The notes under the pieces are model-generated. The model saw nothing but the letters and a program-made list of their open reading frames with translations, was not told the DNA's origin and did not search any database. DNA of 38,660 bases from Oscillospiraceae bacterium. GTDB taxonomy: Bacteria > Bacillota > Clostridia > Oscillospirales > Ruminococcaceae. This document shows positions 7,335 to 16,465 of the stretch, in pieces. The position numbers were made by a program, and so were the translations under genes. Position 1 is the first letter of the stretch. Every line of letters starts with the position of its first letter. The stretch is from assembly GCA_031282245.1 (NCBI GenBank), contig JAITEB010000007.1, positions 1 to 38,660 on the forward strand, read 5' to 3'.

Positions 7335-8183
7335 ATGCTGCATAGCGCAAAAAAAATAACGGGGCGGCTGCTGATTCATTTGTTTATCATCCTGCTGGGG
7401 GTTGTGATGCTTTATCCTGTTGTGTGGATGGTTTTAAGCTCTTTTAAGCCGAATAATCAGATTTTCAGCGACACCAGCCTGATTTTGAAATCGTTTACCC
7501 TGCAAAATTATGCGAGCGGCTGGAAAGGTTATTCCGGCGTTCAGTTCGGGCGCTTTTTCCTGAACTCGCTCTTTATCTGCGGACTGTCTGTGGTGGCGAA
7601 TCTGGCGGCTTGTTCTATGGCGGCTTATTCTTTCGGGCGGCTGAAATTTTTTGGGAAGGCTTTCTGGTTCGGCATCATGATGATCAGCATTATGCTTCCC
7701 ACGCATGTTACTACTATACCGAGATTCGTCATGTATAACAGTTTTGGCTGGATTGATTCTTATTTGCCTATTATAATTCCAAAGCTATTGGCGACGGACA
7801 CGTTTTTTGTTTTTCTCCTGGTGCAGTTTGTGAGAAGTCTCCCCCGGGATTTGGACGAGGCGGCGACTATCGACGGGTGCAGCGCGTATGGAATTTTCTT
7901 CCGGATCGTGCTTCCGCTTGCCGGCCCGGCGCTGGTGACCACCGCGCTGTTCACTTTCCTGTGGACCTGGGACGATTTTTTTAACCAGCTGCTTTATATC
8001 AACACAACAGTCCGGTTTACCGTGCCGCTGGGCTTGCGCGCTTTTGTGGACGCCTCCGGCGAATCGAATTGGGGAGCTGTGCTAGCTATGTCCACTCTTT
8101 CTATGATTCCCTGTTTTACGCTGTTTTTCTCGCTGCAAAAATATTTTGTACAGGGGATCGCTACTACCGGTATTAAGGGCTGA
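7335..8183 (+). CDS. Sugar ABC transporter permease (MalG/LplC type)
   Basis: The second membrane subunit of the same transporter has 282 residues and six membrane segments (first LLIHLFIILLGVVMLYPVVW). The EAA loop reads DLDEAATIDGCSAYGIFFRI and the C-terminus is YFVQGIATTGIKG, typical of MalG-like permeases. I chose ATG 7335 because GGGG lies about nine bases upstream and it falls five bases after the previous stop. An ATG seven codons earlier (7314), overlapping the previous gene, is possible but has no better ribosome site. It is followed by the solute-binding protein gene after 72 bp. Confidence 0.93.
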   Translation: MLHSAKKITGRLLIHLFIILLGVVMLYPVVWMVLSSFKPNNQIFSDTSLILKSFTLQNYASGWKGYSGVQFGRFFLNSLFICGLSVVANLAACSMAAYSFGRLKFFGKAFWFGIMMISIMLPTHVTTIPRFVMYNSFGWIDSYLPIIIPKLLATDTFFVFLLVQFVRSLPRDLDEAATIDGCSAYGIFFRIVLPLAGPALVTTALFTFLWTWDDFFNQLLYINTTVRFTVPLGLRAFVDASGESNWGAVLAMSTLSMIPCFTLFFSLQKYFVQGIATTGIKG

Positions 8184-8255
8184 GGCAATTGCCCGCGCCT
8201 TTTTAATACAAATAAAAGTTCTTAAATTAAATCATGAAATTGGAGGAAATAATCT

Positions 8256-9641
8256 GTGAAAAAGCGTTTTATGCCTTTGATGCTTGCCCTATGTCTGCTT
8301 GTAACGCTTGCGCTGGGTTCCTGCGCCGGCAGCCCGGCTGCGTCCAGCACTCCGCCGGTCAGCGCGGCCCCCGAAGAAAGCAAAGCTGAAGAGTCCGCTC
8401 CGGAGCCTGTTGTCCCGGTCGACCGTGAGGACGGGCTTCCCGCCTATACGGGCGAGCCTGTCGAGCTGCGCTTCACCTGGTGGGGCAACGATGAACGCGC
8501 CGAAATAACAAACAAAGTGATTGATAAGTTCCATGCCGCTTATCCGGAAATTACAATCGTCGGAGAGCCGAAGCCGTCGGACAGCTATTGGGACAGCCTT
8601 AACGCCCAGCTTGAGGGCGGCAACGCGCCGGACCTGATTCAGTTCGGAGGAAACTATCCCGACTTTGTTTCCTATCTGCTTCCGCTTCAGGATTATAATG
8701 GCAGCCTTCTCCAGATCAACACGCCCGAGACTTTTGACCAGGCTGTTCTGACCACGGGCACCACTGACGGGAACCTTTATGGCATTTGCCTTGGCACAAA
8801 CTGCCTTGTGCTGGCTTATAACAAAACTGTTCTTGAGGCCGCCGGCGCCCCGCTTCCCGCCGACAATATGACTTGGGACGAGATGATCGCTTATGGCGAC
8901 CAGATCGCTCCGCTTCTGCCCGACGGCGTTTGGCCTTTTGTTGACAACAGCGTAAACCAGGCCAACTATATCAGCTATTTCTTCCAGCAGAGAGACGAGC
9001 CGATTTGGACCTATGAAGGCGAGACTTTTGCCACAGAGGAAGGCGCGCTGGCCTGGATCAACATGTGGGAAGATATGCGTGAAAAGGGCCTTATCCCGGA
9101 TATTGAGACTACGAGCGGATACGGCGAAACCGGAACGGACAACTCCGCGCTTGTTGCGGGCAAGGCTGTGTTCGGGCTTATCTGGAGCAATCAGTTCGCT
9201 TCTTATCAGGGCGCCATGACCGATACGCTTGCGCTTTGCCAGCTTCCGACAGGCGAAAACAACGCATTGGTTATTCAGGTCAGCCAGTATTTGGCAATTA
9301 ACAACACGTGCTCGAATCCCGAGGCCGCGGCGCTGTTTGTCAACTATTTCGTCACTACTGAGGCGGCCGGCGAAGAGCTTGCCACAAACCGCGGCATTCC
9401 CAGCTCTCCTCTTGTCCGCGACGCTATTGCCGGCAAAGCTACCGACATTGACAGACAGCTTTACGAGTATCTTTCGGTCGCGGCGGACAGAACTGTCCCG
9501 CAGGGTCCGAACCTTCCGAATGACCAGGAGTTTATCGATACTTTGAAGCAGATTGGCCAGAGCGTCTCTTTCGGAGAACTTACCCGTGAGCAGGGCGCGA
9601 AAGATGTTTTTGATCTTATTCAGAGACTGATGGTTAAGTAG
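8256..9641 (+). CDS. Extracellular sugar-binding lipoprotein of the ABC transporter
   Basis: This 461-residue solute-binding protein (family 1) captures the sugar outside the cell and passes it to the two permeases. A lipoprotein signal peptide is visible: basic KKR, hydrophobic core LMLALCLLVTLAL, lipobox LGSC with Cys23 as the lipid anchor. A Ser/Ala/Pro/Glu-rich linker (about 24-55) precedes the folded domain, which begins VELRFTWWGNDE and carries the family pattern DLIQFGGNYPDF and later GKAVFGLIWSNQF. The start is GTG, preceded by GGAGG. A G5-tract hairpin follows the gene and may set the level of binding protein relative to downstream genes. Confidence 0.94.
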   Translation: MKKRFMPLMLALCLLVTLALGSCAGSPAASSTPPVSAAPEESKAEESAPEPVVPVDREDGLPAYTGEPVELRFTWWGNDERAEITNKVIDKFHAAYPEITIVGEPKPSDSYWDSLNAQLEGGNAPDLIQFGGNYPDFVSYLLPLQDYNGSLLQINTPETFDQAVLTTGTTDGNLYGICLGTNCLVLAYNKTVLEAAGAPLPADNMTWDEMIAYGDQIAPLLPDGVWPFVDNSVNQANYISYFFQQRDEPIWTYEGETFATEEGALAWINMWEDMREKGLIPDIETTSGYGETGTDNSALVAGKAVFGLIWSNQFASYQGAMTDTLALCQLPTGENNALVIQVSQYLAINNTCSNPEAAALFVNYFVTTEAAGEELATNRGIPSSPLVRDAIAGKATDIDRQLYEYLSVAADRTVPQGPNLPNDQEFIDTLKQIGQSVSFGELTREQGAKDVFDLIQRLMVK

Positions 9642-9667
9642 AGAACTGCGTTGGCAAACCAGAGGGC

Positions 9668-9689
9668 GTGGGGGGACTTGTTCCCCCAC
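9668..9689. repeat. GC-rich hairpin after the binding-protein gene (G5-tract repeat, copy 2)
   Basis: GTGGGGG (9668-9674) pairs with CCCCCAC (9683-9689) around an 8-base loop. It lies 26 bp past the binding-protein stop and 41 bp before the GH4 gene. There is no T tract, so it is more likely an mRNA-stabilising or partial-termination element than a full terminator. Confidence 0.65.
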
Positions 9690-9729
9690 AGCCCCGATAT
9701 TTTATTAACTGCTATAGGGGTGGCTGTTT

Positions 9730-11124
9730 TTGAAACGGGAGAATGGAAGGGTAAAAGATATTCATGTCGCCTATATCGGCGGAGGGTCGCGCGGATGGGC
9801 TTGGGGCTTTATGATGGATCTGGCCGATGACGACGAAATGGAGGGCAGTGTAAGTCTCTACGACATAGACAAAGCCGCCGCTGAGAATAACAGGATAATT
9901 GGGGAGAAAATCTCCGCCCACAGGGACGCGAAGTCCCGCTGGCGCTATTCGGTTGCGGATTCCCTTGAAGAAGCGCTGACCGGAGCGGATGTTGTGGTGA
10001 TTTCGATTCTGCCGGGCACTTTTAAAGAAATGCGGAGCGACGTGCATCTGCCGGAGACGGCGGGCATTTATCAGCCCGTCGGCGACACCATAGGGGCGGG
10101 CGGTTTTGTCCGCGCTATGCGGACGGTTCCCATGTTCGTCGAAATCGCGCTCGCTATTAGAAATTACGCGCCGGAAGCCTGGGTTATAAACTATACAAAT
10201 CCGATGAGCGTTTGCGTGGCGGCGCTTTACGAGGCCTTCCCGAAAATACGCGCGTTCGGCTGCTGCCACGAAGTCTTCGGCACCCAGAAGCTCCTGGCGG
10301 CCATGATTGAGGACAGCCTTGGAATAAAAAATATAAGCAGACAGGAAATCCGCGTAAACGTGACCGGAATTAACCATTTCACCTGGTTCGACAGCGCGTC
10401 TTATCAGGATATGGATTTATTCCCTGTTTATCGGGATTTCGCGGAAAAATATGCCGAAACGGGTTTTGAAGGCGGCGGAGACACAAACTGGATAAACAAT
10501 AATTTCCATTGTTTGCATCGCGTAAAATTCGATCTGTTCCGGCGATTCGGGCTGATTGCCGCCGCCGGGGACAGACATCTGGCGGAGTTCGTGCCCGGCT
10601 GGTACCTGAAAAGCCCCGAAACCGTGAGCAATTGGAAATTCCGCCTTACAACAGTCGATTGGCGGGAGCGTGACCTGGCCGAGCGCCTTGCGCGATCAAA
10701 AGCGCTCGTTTCAGGCGAGGAAGAAGTTGAAATCACGCCATCCGGCGAAGAAGGCCATTTGCTGATCAAAGCCCTGATGGGCCTTGGCGACCTGATCAGC
10801 AACGTCAATCTGCCCAACATGGGACAAATCAGCAACCTTCCCCTCGGAGCCGTCGTCGAAACAAACGCGCTCTTCCAGAGAAGTGAAATCCGCCCGATAC
10901 AAGCCGGAACACTTCCCGGAAACGTCGCCGCGCTTGTGTCGCGACATGTCCTCAACCAGCGCAACACGCTGGAAGCCGCTCTGACCTGCGACCTGAACCT
11001 GGCGCTGACAACGTTCCTGAACGATCCCATGTGCGCAAATCTGACCCCTCTGAGCGGCGAGGCGCTTCTGCGGCAAATGCTGAAAAACACACAGGAATAC
11101 CTTCCTTCCGGCTGGCTCCTGTAA
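9730..11124 (+). CDS. lplD: GH4 alpha-galacturonidase (LplD type)
   Basis: This 464-residue NAD- and metal-dependent glycosidase of family GH4 cleaves by an oxidation-elimination-reduction mechanism. The Rossmann start is IHVAYIGGGSRGWAWGFMMD (11-30). The substrate and metal region includes NYTNPMSV (Asn157) and FGCCHEVFGTQKLL with Cys179 and His180 as metal ligands, then GINHFTWF. The CCHEVFGTQ version is characteristic of LplD-type enzymes that release galacturonate, rather than of the maltose-6-phosphate or melibiose branches. The start is TTG with AGGGGTGG about seven bases upstream. It lies between a transporter and uxaB/uxaA, which supports galacturonide as substrate: the enzyme would provide the galacturonate consumed by the next steps. 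Specificity is inferred from motif and context. Confidence 0.88.
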   Translation: MKRENGRVKDIHVAYIGGGSRGWAWGFMMDLADDDEMEGSVSLYDIDKAAAENNRIIGEKISAHRDAKSRWRYSVADSLEEALTGADVVVISILPGTFKEMRSDVHLPETAGIYQPVGDTIGAGGFVRAMRTVPMFVEIALAIRNYAPEAWVINYTNPMSVCVAALYEAFPKIRAFGCCHEVFGTQKLLAAMIEDSLGIKNISRQEIRVNVTGINHFTWFDSASYQDMDLFPVYRDFAEKYAETGFEGGGDTNWINNNFHCLHRVKFDLFRRFGLIAAAGDRHLAEFVPGWYLKSPETVSNWKFRLTTVDWRERDLAERLARSKALVSGEEEVEITPSGEEGHLLIKALMGLGDLISNVNLPNMGQISNLPLGAVVETNALFQRSEIRPIQAGTLPGNVAALVSRHVLNQRNTLEAALTCDLNLALTTFLNDPMCANLTPLSGEALLRQMLKNTQEYLPSGWLL

Positions 11125-11133
11125 AAAAAAATT

Positions 11134-11203
11134 ACCCCCGCCAAAATAACGGGGGGTATGGGGGAGACTGGTCCCCCCATCGGGGTGCGGGGCGGCGCCC
11201 CGC
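11134..11203. repeat. Three GC-rich hairpins after the GH4 gene (G5-tract repeat, copy 3)
   Basis: Three stem-loops lie in tandem: ACCCCCG with CGGGGGT (from 11134 to about 11157), ATGGGGG with CCCCCAT (11158-11164 and 11174-11180), and GCGGGGC with GCCCCGC (11187-11193 and 11197-11203, loop GGC). The middle one resembles copies 1 and 2. The cluster probably separates the transporter/GH4 unit from uxaBA. The remaining 160 bp up to 11365 hold no gene. TTGTCA and TATTTT near 11318-11340 are a weak promoter candidate for uxaB. Confidence 0.6.
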
Positions 11204-11364
11204 GGCCTTTATATACCAAAACCAAAATAGCGAGCCGCATTGTTATCCCGCACAGCCCGCCCCAAAGCTTTATAATCCTCCGGATATTCCCCGTTTACCA
11301 AAGTTTTACAGATTTTGTCAAGAGTTTTTAGTTAATATTTTGCATTTATACAGGAGGGTTCATA

Positions 11365-12852
11365 ATGGATTTACTTAATTATAATAAAATAGAAAAAACA
11401 GGCTTCGATGGCTTTTTGCTGAAATATGCTCCTGAACGCGTCCTCCAGTTTGGGGAGGGTAATTTTTTGCGCGGATTCGCGGACTGCTTTATAGATATCG
11501 CCAACGAAAAGGCCGGCTTCGGCGCAAAAGTCGTCGTTGTTCAGCCAATAGCGTCCGGCATGACTGATGCTTTGAACGCGCAGGACGGCTTATACACGCT
11601 ATACCTTCGGGGGGAGCAAAACGGCGGAAAGCACGAGGAAAAGCGCCTGATCAGCTGTATCAGCCGGGCGCTCAATCCTTATGCCGATTACCGGGCGTTT
11701 CTGGACTGCGCGCGGCAACAAAGCCTTAGATATATTGTCAGCAACACCACCGAGGCGGGCATAGCATTCGATGCGGCCTGCCGCTTTGACGACGCGCCGC
11801 CGTCGTCTTTTCCCGCTAAACTGACGCGCTTTTTATACGAGCGCTGGCTGGCCTTTGGGGAGAGCGCGCAGGGCTTTGTCATACTTTCCTGCGAACTGAT
11901 TGACGACAACGGCGCCGAGCTGAAACAGTGCGTGAGCAGTTATGCGGATTTGTGGGGGCTTGGCCAGGAGTTTTCCCGCTGGCTGGACGAAAAAAACCTG
12001 TTCTGTTCAACCCTTGTTGACCGGATTGTAACAGGCTATCCCGCCGGGGAAGCGGACGCGCTTAATCAGGCCAACGGATATCTTGACCGGCTTATCGTGA
12101 CTGCTGAAAATTTTGGCCTGTGGGTCATAGAAGGCCCGGAATGGCTTCGCGAAGAGTTGCCGTTTGAGCGGGCCGGCCTGCCTGTCATCGTGACAGCCGA
12201 CCACAAGCCTTATAAAGAACGTAAAGTTCGGATCCTCAATGGAATTCATACCTCAATGTCGCCGCTTGCTTACCTTGCCGGAAAAGACACGGTTCGGGAA
12301 AGCGCGGAGGATCCGGCGGCCGGAGAATATATACGCCGGGTTATTCACGAGGAAATTATTCCCACGCTTACGTTGCCCCGCGACGATCTGGAGAATTTTG
12401 CCGCCGCTGTTATTTCCCGTTTTCATAATCCTTTTATTAAGCACCAGCTGCTGTCTATTACGCTTAATTCCGTGTCGAAATGGCGGGCGCGGGTTTTGCC
12501 GACCGTCAGGGCGTACGCTCAAATAAATAAAAAGCCCCCGGCTGGACTTTGCCTGGGCTTTTCGGCGCTTCTTCAGTTTTTACGGGGGAATCGCATGGAA
12601 GACGGGAAACTTTTCGGCGAGCGAAACGGCGAGAGCTATCAAATCGCCGACGAGCCGGGAGTTCTGGAACAGCTTTGGAAGCTCAGCCGCCTGGAGAGTT
12701 CCGAATATGTGAAAGCTGTTTGCGGCAATGTTAATTTCTGGGGTGAGGATTTGAATCTTATCCCGGGCTTCGCCGCCGCAACGGAAGAATTCTTTGGCCT
12801 GATCAGCGAAAAGGGCGCCGCGGCGGCTTTGGAGGAGTTTTTACATGCCTAG
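11365..12852 (+). CDS. uxaB: Tagaturonate reductase (altronate oxidoreductase)
   Basis: This 495-residue enzyme reduces D-tagaturonate to D-altronate with NADH, the second step of galacturonate breakdown after uronate isomerase. It belongs to the long-chain mannitol dehydrogenase family. The nucleotide-binding start is RVLQFGEGNFLRGFADCFID. Also visible are YIVSNTTEAGIAFD, the family signature KVRILNGIHTSMSPLAYLAG, and AAVISRFHNPFIKHQLLSI. Length is normal for UxaB. AGGAGG precedes the ATG. The gene overlaps uxaA by eight bases, so the two are translationally coupled. The isomerase UxaC is not in the window. Confidence 0.93.
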   Translation: MDLLNYNKIEKTGFDGFLLKYAPERVLQFGEGNFLRGFADCFIDIANEKAGFGAKVVVVQPIASGMTDALNAQDGLYTLYLRGEQNGGKHEEKRLISCISRALNPYADYRAFLDCARQQSLRYIVSNTTEAGIAFDAACRFDDAPPSSFPAKLTRFLYERWLAFGESAQGFVILSCELIDDNGAELKQCVSSYADLWGLGQEFSRWLDEKNLFCSTLVDRIVTGYPAGEADALNQANGYLDRLIVTAENFGLWVIEGPEWLREELPFERAGLPVIVTADHKPYKERKVRILNGIHTSMSPLAYLAGKDTVRESAEDPAAGEYIRRVIHEEIIPTLTLPRDDLENFAAAVISRFHNPFIKHQLLSITLNSVSKWRARVLPTVRAYAQINKKPPAGLCLGFSALLQFLRGNRMEDGKLFGERNGESYQIADEPGVLEQLWKLSRLESSEYVKAVCGNVNFWGEDLNLIPGFAAATEEFFGLISEKGAAAALEEFLHA

Positions 12853-14332
12853 GGATTTTGTTCAGATTCATCCGGCGGACGGGGTTGCCGTCGCGCTGCG
12901 AACGCTGGCTCGACACGAGAGAATCGAAGCTGCAGATTTAAGAATAGAGCTTCTGGATGAAATTCCCGCGGGACATAAATTTGCGCTGAAAGACGCGGAG
13001 CCGGGAGAGAAAATCTTGAAATACGGCTTCGCGATCGGCCGGGCAAGCCGGGCGATCCGGGCGGGGGAATGGGTTCACACCCATAATCTGGCAACCGGTC
13101 TTTCCGAGAAGCCCAGCTACAGCTATACGCCAAATTTCGAGCGGATCCCGGCAGTCCCGCCGGAGCCGTTTATGGGCTATGCCCGCGAGGACGGAACTGT
13201 CGGCATACGGAACGAAATCTGGATTATTCCCACAGTGGGCTGCGTCAACGGCGTAGCGGAGCGGCTGGCGCGGGAAAATTCCGCCTTTGCCCAAAGCGCC
13301 GGCGTTGACGGCGTTTATGCTTTTGCGCACCCATACGGATGCAGCCAGCTTGGGGGCGACCATGAAACGACGCGGAAAATTTTGGCCAACCTTGCCCGGC
13401 ACCCTAACGCAGGCGGCGTGCTTGTGCTGGGACTGGGCTGTGAGAACAACAGCCTGGAAACGCTCAGGGAAATTTTGGCGGATCGTCCCCAGGAGAGCAT
13501 TCGCTTTTTGAATTGCCAGGACACGGCAAACGAGCTGGAGACGGGTTCCCTTCTGATACGCGAGCTGATTCAATATGCCGCGCGTTTTAAGAGAACGCCG
13601 GCGCCTGTTTCAAGATTGCTTGTCGGACTGAAATGCGGTGGGAGCGACGGACTCTCCGGGATAACGGCAAACCCGGCTGTTGGGGCGTTCAGCGATTCGC
13701 TTATCGCTCAGGGGGGAAGCGCAATTCTAACCGAAACGCCGGAGATGTTCGGCGCGGAGAGCATTCTTATGAACCGGGCGCTTTCTCTTGAAATCTTTGA
13801 AAAAATTGTCGATATGATCAACAGCTTTAAAGACTATTTCACGTCGCACGGCCAGCCCGTATATGAAAACCCTTCGCCGGGAAACAAACTGGGGGGAATA
13901 AGCACTCTGGAAGACAAAAGCCTCGGCTGTGTGCAAAAAGGCGGGACGGCTCCCGTCAGCGGCGTTATAGCATATGGCGAGCGCGTTGAAACATCAGGCT
14001 TGACGCTTCTTTCCGGGCCCGGCAACGACCTGGTTTCGGCAACGGCTCTGGCCGCGGCGGGGGCGCACATGATTTTGTTTACCACAGGCCGGGGAACGCC
14101 TTTCGGCGCGCCGGTTCCGACATTGAAAATCTCCACAAACACCGCGCTTTTCCGCAGCAAGCCGGGCTGGATAGACTTCGACGCAGGGGGTATCGCGGAA
14201 GGAACACCCGCGGGCGAAGTTTCAAAACAGCTTTTTTCGCTTGTAATTTCGACCGCAAACGGGCAAAAAGCGAAAAACGAGATAAATCAGTACAGGGAAA
14301 TCGCGATATTAAAAAGCGGCGTAACGCTGTGA
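12845..14332 (+). CDS. uxaA: Altronate dehydratase
   Basis: This 495-residue enzyme converts D-altronate to 2-keto-3-deoxygluconate. Residues 1-95 form the SAF domain with the metal-binding pair His78 and His80 in GEWVHTHNL. The large C-terminal domain follows, with FMGYAREDGTVGIRNEIWII, PYGCSQLGGDHETT, LGLGCENNSLE, LKCGGSDGLSG and TTGRGTPFGAPVPTLKIST, all typical of UxaA/GarD dehydratases. Length matches full-size UxaA, so both halves are in one chain. It is the last gene of the pectin locus and ends before a strong convergent terminator shared with pckA. The product would need KdgK and KdgA, which are not present here. Confidence 0.94.
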   Translation: MPRDFVQIHPADGVAVALRTLARHERIEAADLRIELLDEIPAGHKFALKDAEPGEKILKYGFAIGRASRAIRAGEWVHTHNLATGLSEKPSYSYTPNFERIPAVPPEPFMGYAREDGTVGIRNEIWIIPTVGCVNGVAERLARENSAFAQSAGVDGVYAFAHPYGCSQLGGDHETTRKILANLARHPNAGGVLVLGLGCENNSLETLREILADRPQESIRFLNCQDTANELETGSLLIRELIQYAARFKRTPAPVSRLLVGLKCGGSDGLSGITANPAVGAFSDSLIAQGGSAILTETPEMFGAESILMNRALSLEIFEKIVDMINSFKDYFTSHGQPVYENPSPGNKLGGISTLEDKSLGCVQKGGTAPVSGVIAYGERVETSGLTLLSGPGNDLVSATALAAAGAHMILFTTGRGTPFGAPVPTLKISTNTALFRSKPGWIDFDAGGIAEGTPAGEVSKQLFSLVISTANGQKAKNEINQYREIAILKSGVTL

Positions 14333-14367
14333 TTTGCAAGACGGGCTATTATTATGAACTTCTAATC

Positions 14368-14412
14368 AAAGCGCCCTGCGGCGGAGACGCTATCTCCGCC
14401 GCAGGGCGCTTT
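14368..14412. terminator. Bidirectional terminator between uxaA and pckA
   Basis: A perfect 20-bp stem (14368-14387 with 14393-14412) has a 5-base loop, A-rich at one end and T-rich at the other on both strands. It sits between the convergent genes uxaA (plus) and pckA (minus). Confidence 0.9.
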
Positions 14413-14433
14413 CAGCATGTCAGGCAGTGAAAA

Positions 14434-16197
14434 TCAGCCAAGCCTTTCTTCCAGTTTTGCAAGTTCCGCGCGCAGCTCTTCGGGGAGGCGGTCAAATTTG
14501 GCGTAAAATTCTTTAATACCCGCGAGTTCCGCCCTCCAAAGCTCAGGATCAACGCTCAGCAGATCGCGGACGGTGTCGACCGTTATATCAAGGCCTTCTA
14601 TATTTATATCCTCCGGTTCAGGCTCATATCCGACAGGCGTTTCAAGCGCGCCGGCCTTTCCGGCGCAGCGGTCGACAATCCACATAAGAACGCGCATGTT
14701 GTCGCCAAAGCCCGGCCAGATGAAATTGCCCTTATCGTCCGTTCTGAACCAGTTGACGTTGAAAATCTTCGGAGCTTTGTCCCCCAGCTTTTTGCCCATC
14801 TCCAGCCAGTGGCCAAAATAATCGCCCATGTGATAGCCGCAGAAGGGAAGCATAGCCATCGGGTCGCGGCGGACGACGCCTACTGCCCCGGCCGCTGCCG
14901 CCGTAGTTTCCGACGCCATTGTCGAGCCGACAAAAACGCCGTGCTGCCAGTCGAATGACTGATAAACCAGCGGCGCGGTCTTCGCGCGCCGACCGCCGAA
15001 AATAATCGCGCTGACCGGAACGCCCGCCGGATTATCGAATTCCGGGCTGATGCAGGGACAGTTTTTCGCAGGAGCGGTGAACCGTGAATTCGGGTGAGCG
15101 CCTTTTGCGGAGGCCGTTGAACCGTCCCAGGGCTGGCCCAGCCAGTCTATGGCCTTTTTTGGCGGGTTCTTGTCAAGGCCTTCCCACCAGACTGTATTAT
15201 TATCAAGATTTAATACGACGTTTGTAAAAATCGTATCTTTTTTCGTGCTTTCCAGCGCGTTGAAATTGGACTTTGCGTTTGTGCCGGGGGCGACGCCAAA
15301 GAAGCCGTTTTCCGGGTTGACCGCCCAGAGCCTTCCGTCCGGGCCTATTCTCAGCCAGGAAATGTCGTCGCCGACACACCAGACTTTGTAGCCCTGCTTT
15401 TTATAGACTTCCGGCGGGATAAGCATGGCCAGATTTGTCTTGCCGCAGGCCGAGGGGAAAGCCGCCGTCACATAATTTACTTCTCCCTGCGGGTTTTCAA
15501 GGCCAAGAATCAGCATATGCTCGGCCATCCAGCCCTCGTTCTTGCCCTGATAGGAGGCAATGCGGAGCGCAAAGCACTTTTTGCCGAGCAGAACGTTGCC
15601 GCCGTAGGCCGAATTTATCGACCAGATTGCGTTATCTTCCGGGAATTGACAAATATAGCGCTTTTCCTCGTCAATATCCGCGGTGCAGTGAAGGCCGCGC
15701 ACAAAGTCGTCGCTTTCGCCGCCGAGTTGTTCAAGCGCCTTTCTGCCCATGCGGGTCATAATGTCCATATTCAAAACTACATAACGAGAATCTGTAAGCT
15801 CAATGCCTACTTTGCTGAATTCGGAGCCGATTTGACCCATGCAGTAAGGGATAACGTACATAGTGCGTCCTGCATAAGAATTTTTGAAAAGCTCTCCCAA
15901 AGTTGCGTAAGCCTCTTTTGGATCCCACCAGTTGTTTGTAGGGCCGCAGTCGTTTTTGTCCCGTGAGCAGATAAAAGTGCGGTGCTCAACGCGGGCGACA
16001 TCGTTTGCTTTAGTTCTGTGGAGAAAACACCCGGGCAGCAGTTCCTCGTTGAGCCTGTGAAGCTCGCCCGCGGCTTCTGATTCGGCGCTGATTGCCTTCA
16101 GCTGTTCTTCGCTTCCGTCAATCCAGACCACTTTGTCAGGATTGACAAGCTCCTTTATTTTTTCAATCCAGTTCAGCACGTTCTTATTTTGAGTCAT
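14434..16197 (-). CDS. pckA: Phosphoenolpyruvate carboxykinase, GTP type
   Basis: This 587-residue enzyme interconverts oxaloacetate plus GTP and PEP plus CO2 plus GDP. The GTP class is shown by the P-loop FPSACGKTNLAM (about 247-258) with its reactive Cys251, and by FICSRDKND, GGNVLLGKKCFALRIASYQG (199-218) with metal-binding Lys, WMAEHMLI with metal-binding His227, and IIFGGRRAKTAPLVYQSFDW. ATP-type enzymes have a different P-loop (GTGKT). In fermenters the enzyme often runs toward oxaloacetate, making GTP from PEP. The start has AAAGGAG upstream. It is a single gene with its own promoter, and its terminator is shared with uxaA. Confidence 0.97.
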   Translation of the reverse strand: MTQNKNVLNWIEKIKELVNPDKVVWIDGSEEQLKAISAESEAAGELHRLNEELLPGCFLHRTKANDVARVEHRTFICSRDKNDCGPTNNWWDPKEAYATLGELFKNSYAGRTMYVIPYCMGQIGSEFSKVGIELTDSRYVVLNMDIMTRMGRKALEQLGGESDDFVRGLHCTADIDEEKRYICQFPEDNAIWSINSAYGGNVLLGKKCFALRIASYQGKNEGWMAEHMLILGLENPQGEVNYVTAAFPSACGKTNLAMLIPPEVYKKQGYKVWCVGDDISWLRIGPDGRLWAVNPENGFFGVAPGTNAKSNFNALESTKKDTIFTNVVLNLDNNTVWWEGLDKNPPKKAIDWLGQPWDGSTASAKGAHPNSRFTAPAKNCPCISPEFDNPAGVPVSAIIFGGRRAKTAPLVYQSFDWQHGVFVGSTMASETTAAAAGAVGVVRRDPMAMLPFCGYHMGDYFGHWLEMGKKLGDKAPKIFNVNWFRTDDKGNFIWPGFGDNMRVLMWIVDRCAGKAGALETPVGYEPEPEDINIEGLDITVDTVRDLLSVDPELWRAELAGIKEFYAKFDRLPEELRAELAKLEERLG

Positions 16198-16300
16198 TTT
16201 CCTTCTCCTTTCATTACAGTCAATAAACTCAATCCGTCAAAAATACCCATGTTTTAATTGGGATTAGACTTAATCTGATAATAATATTCAACCCCATTAT

Positions 16301-16329
16301 ATTATATACTATAAAAAAATAAATTTCAA
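16301..16329 (-). promoter_or_regulatory. Promoter of pckA
   Basis: Minus strand: TTGAAA (16324-16329), 17-bp spacer, TATAAT (16301-16306). It lies about 100 bp before the pckA start. A small dyad GATTA-N4-TAATC lies in the leader (near 16263-16276); I see no known regulator match. The rest of 16198-16417 is AT-rich and holds no gene. Confidence 0.7.
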
Positions 16330-16417
16330 CTATGTAAATTATTAAATAAAAAATATCGCTTGTTTTTTATTTATATTTTACAAACACAGCGTTAGCCGCT
16401 TTCCCCGCTGTATAAAT

Positions 16418-16464
16418 AATCACAAAAAGGGGAGGCCGCTATGCCTCCCCCCTTTTTTGTGATT
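16418..16464 (-). terminator. Terminator of ribU
   Basis: On the minus strand, AGGGGGGAGGC and GCCTCCCCT form the core stem around ATAGCG, extended by A/T pairs (AATCACAAAAA with TTTTTTGTGATT). A T tract follows. It begins two bases after the ribU stop. Confidence 0.88.
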
Positions 16465-16465
16465 T

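Noticed and set aside
8289-9689. 466-codon open frame antisense to the sugar-binding lipoprotein gene
   Set aside because: It mirrors the codon pattern of the real gene, has no recognisable domain and no ribosome site. The plus-strand gene has a clear lipoprotein signal and family motifs.
10428-11240. 270-codon open frame antisense to the GH4 gene
   Set aside because: Its sequence is Arg/Ser/Pro-rich and typical of a shadow frame; the plus-strand GH4 motifs are unambiguous.
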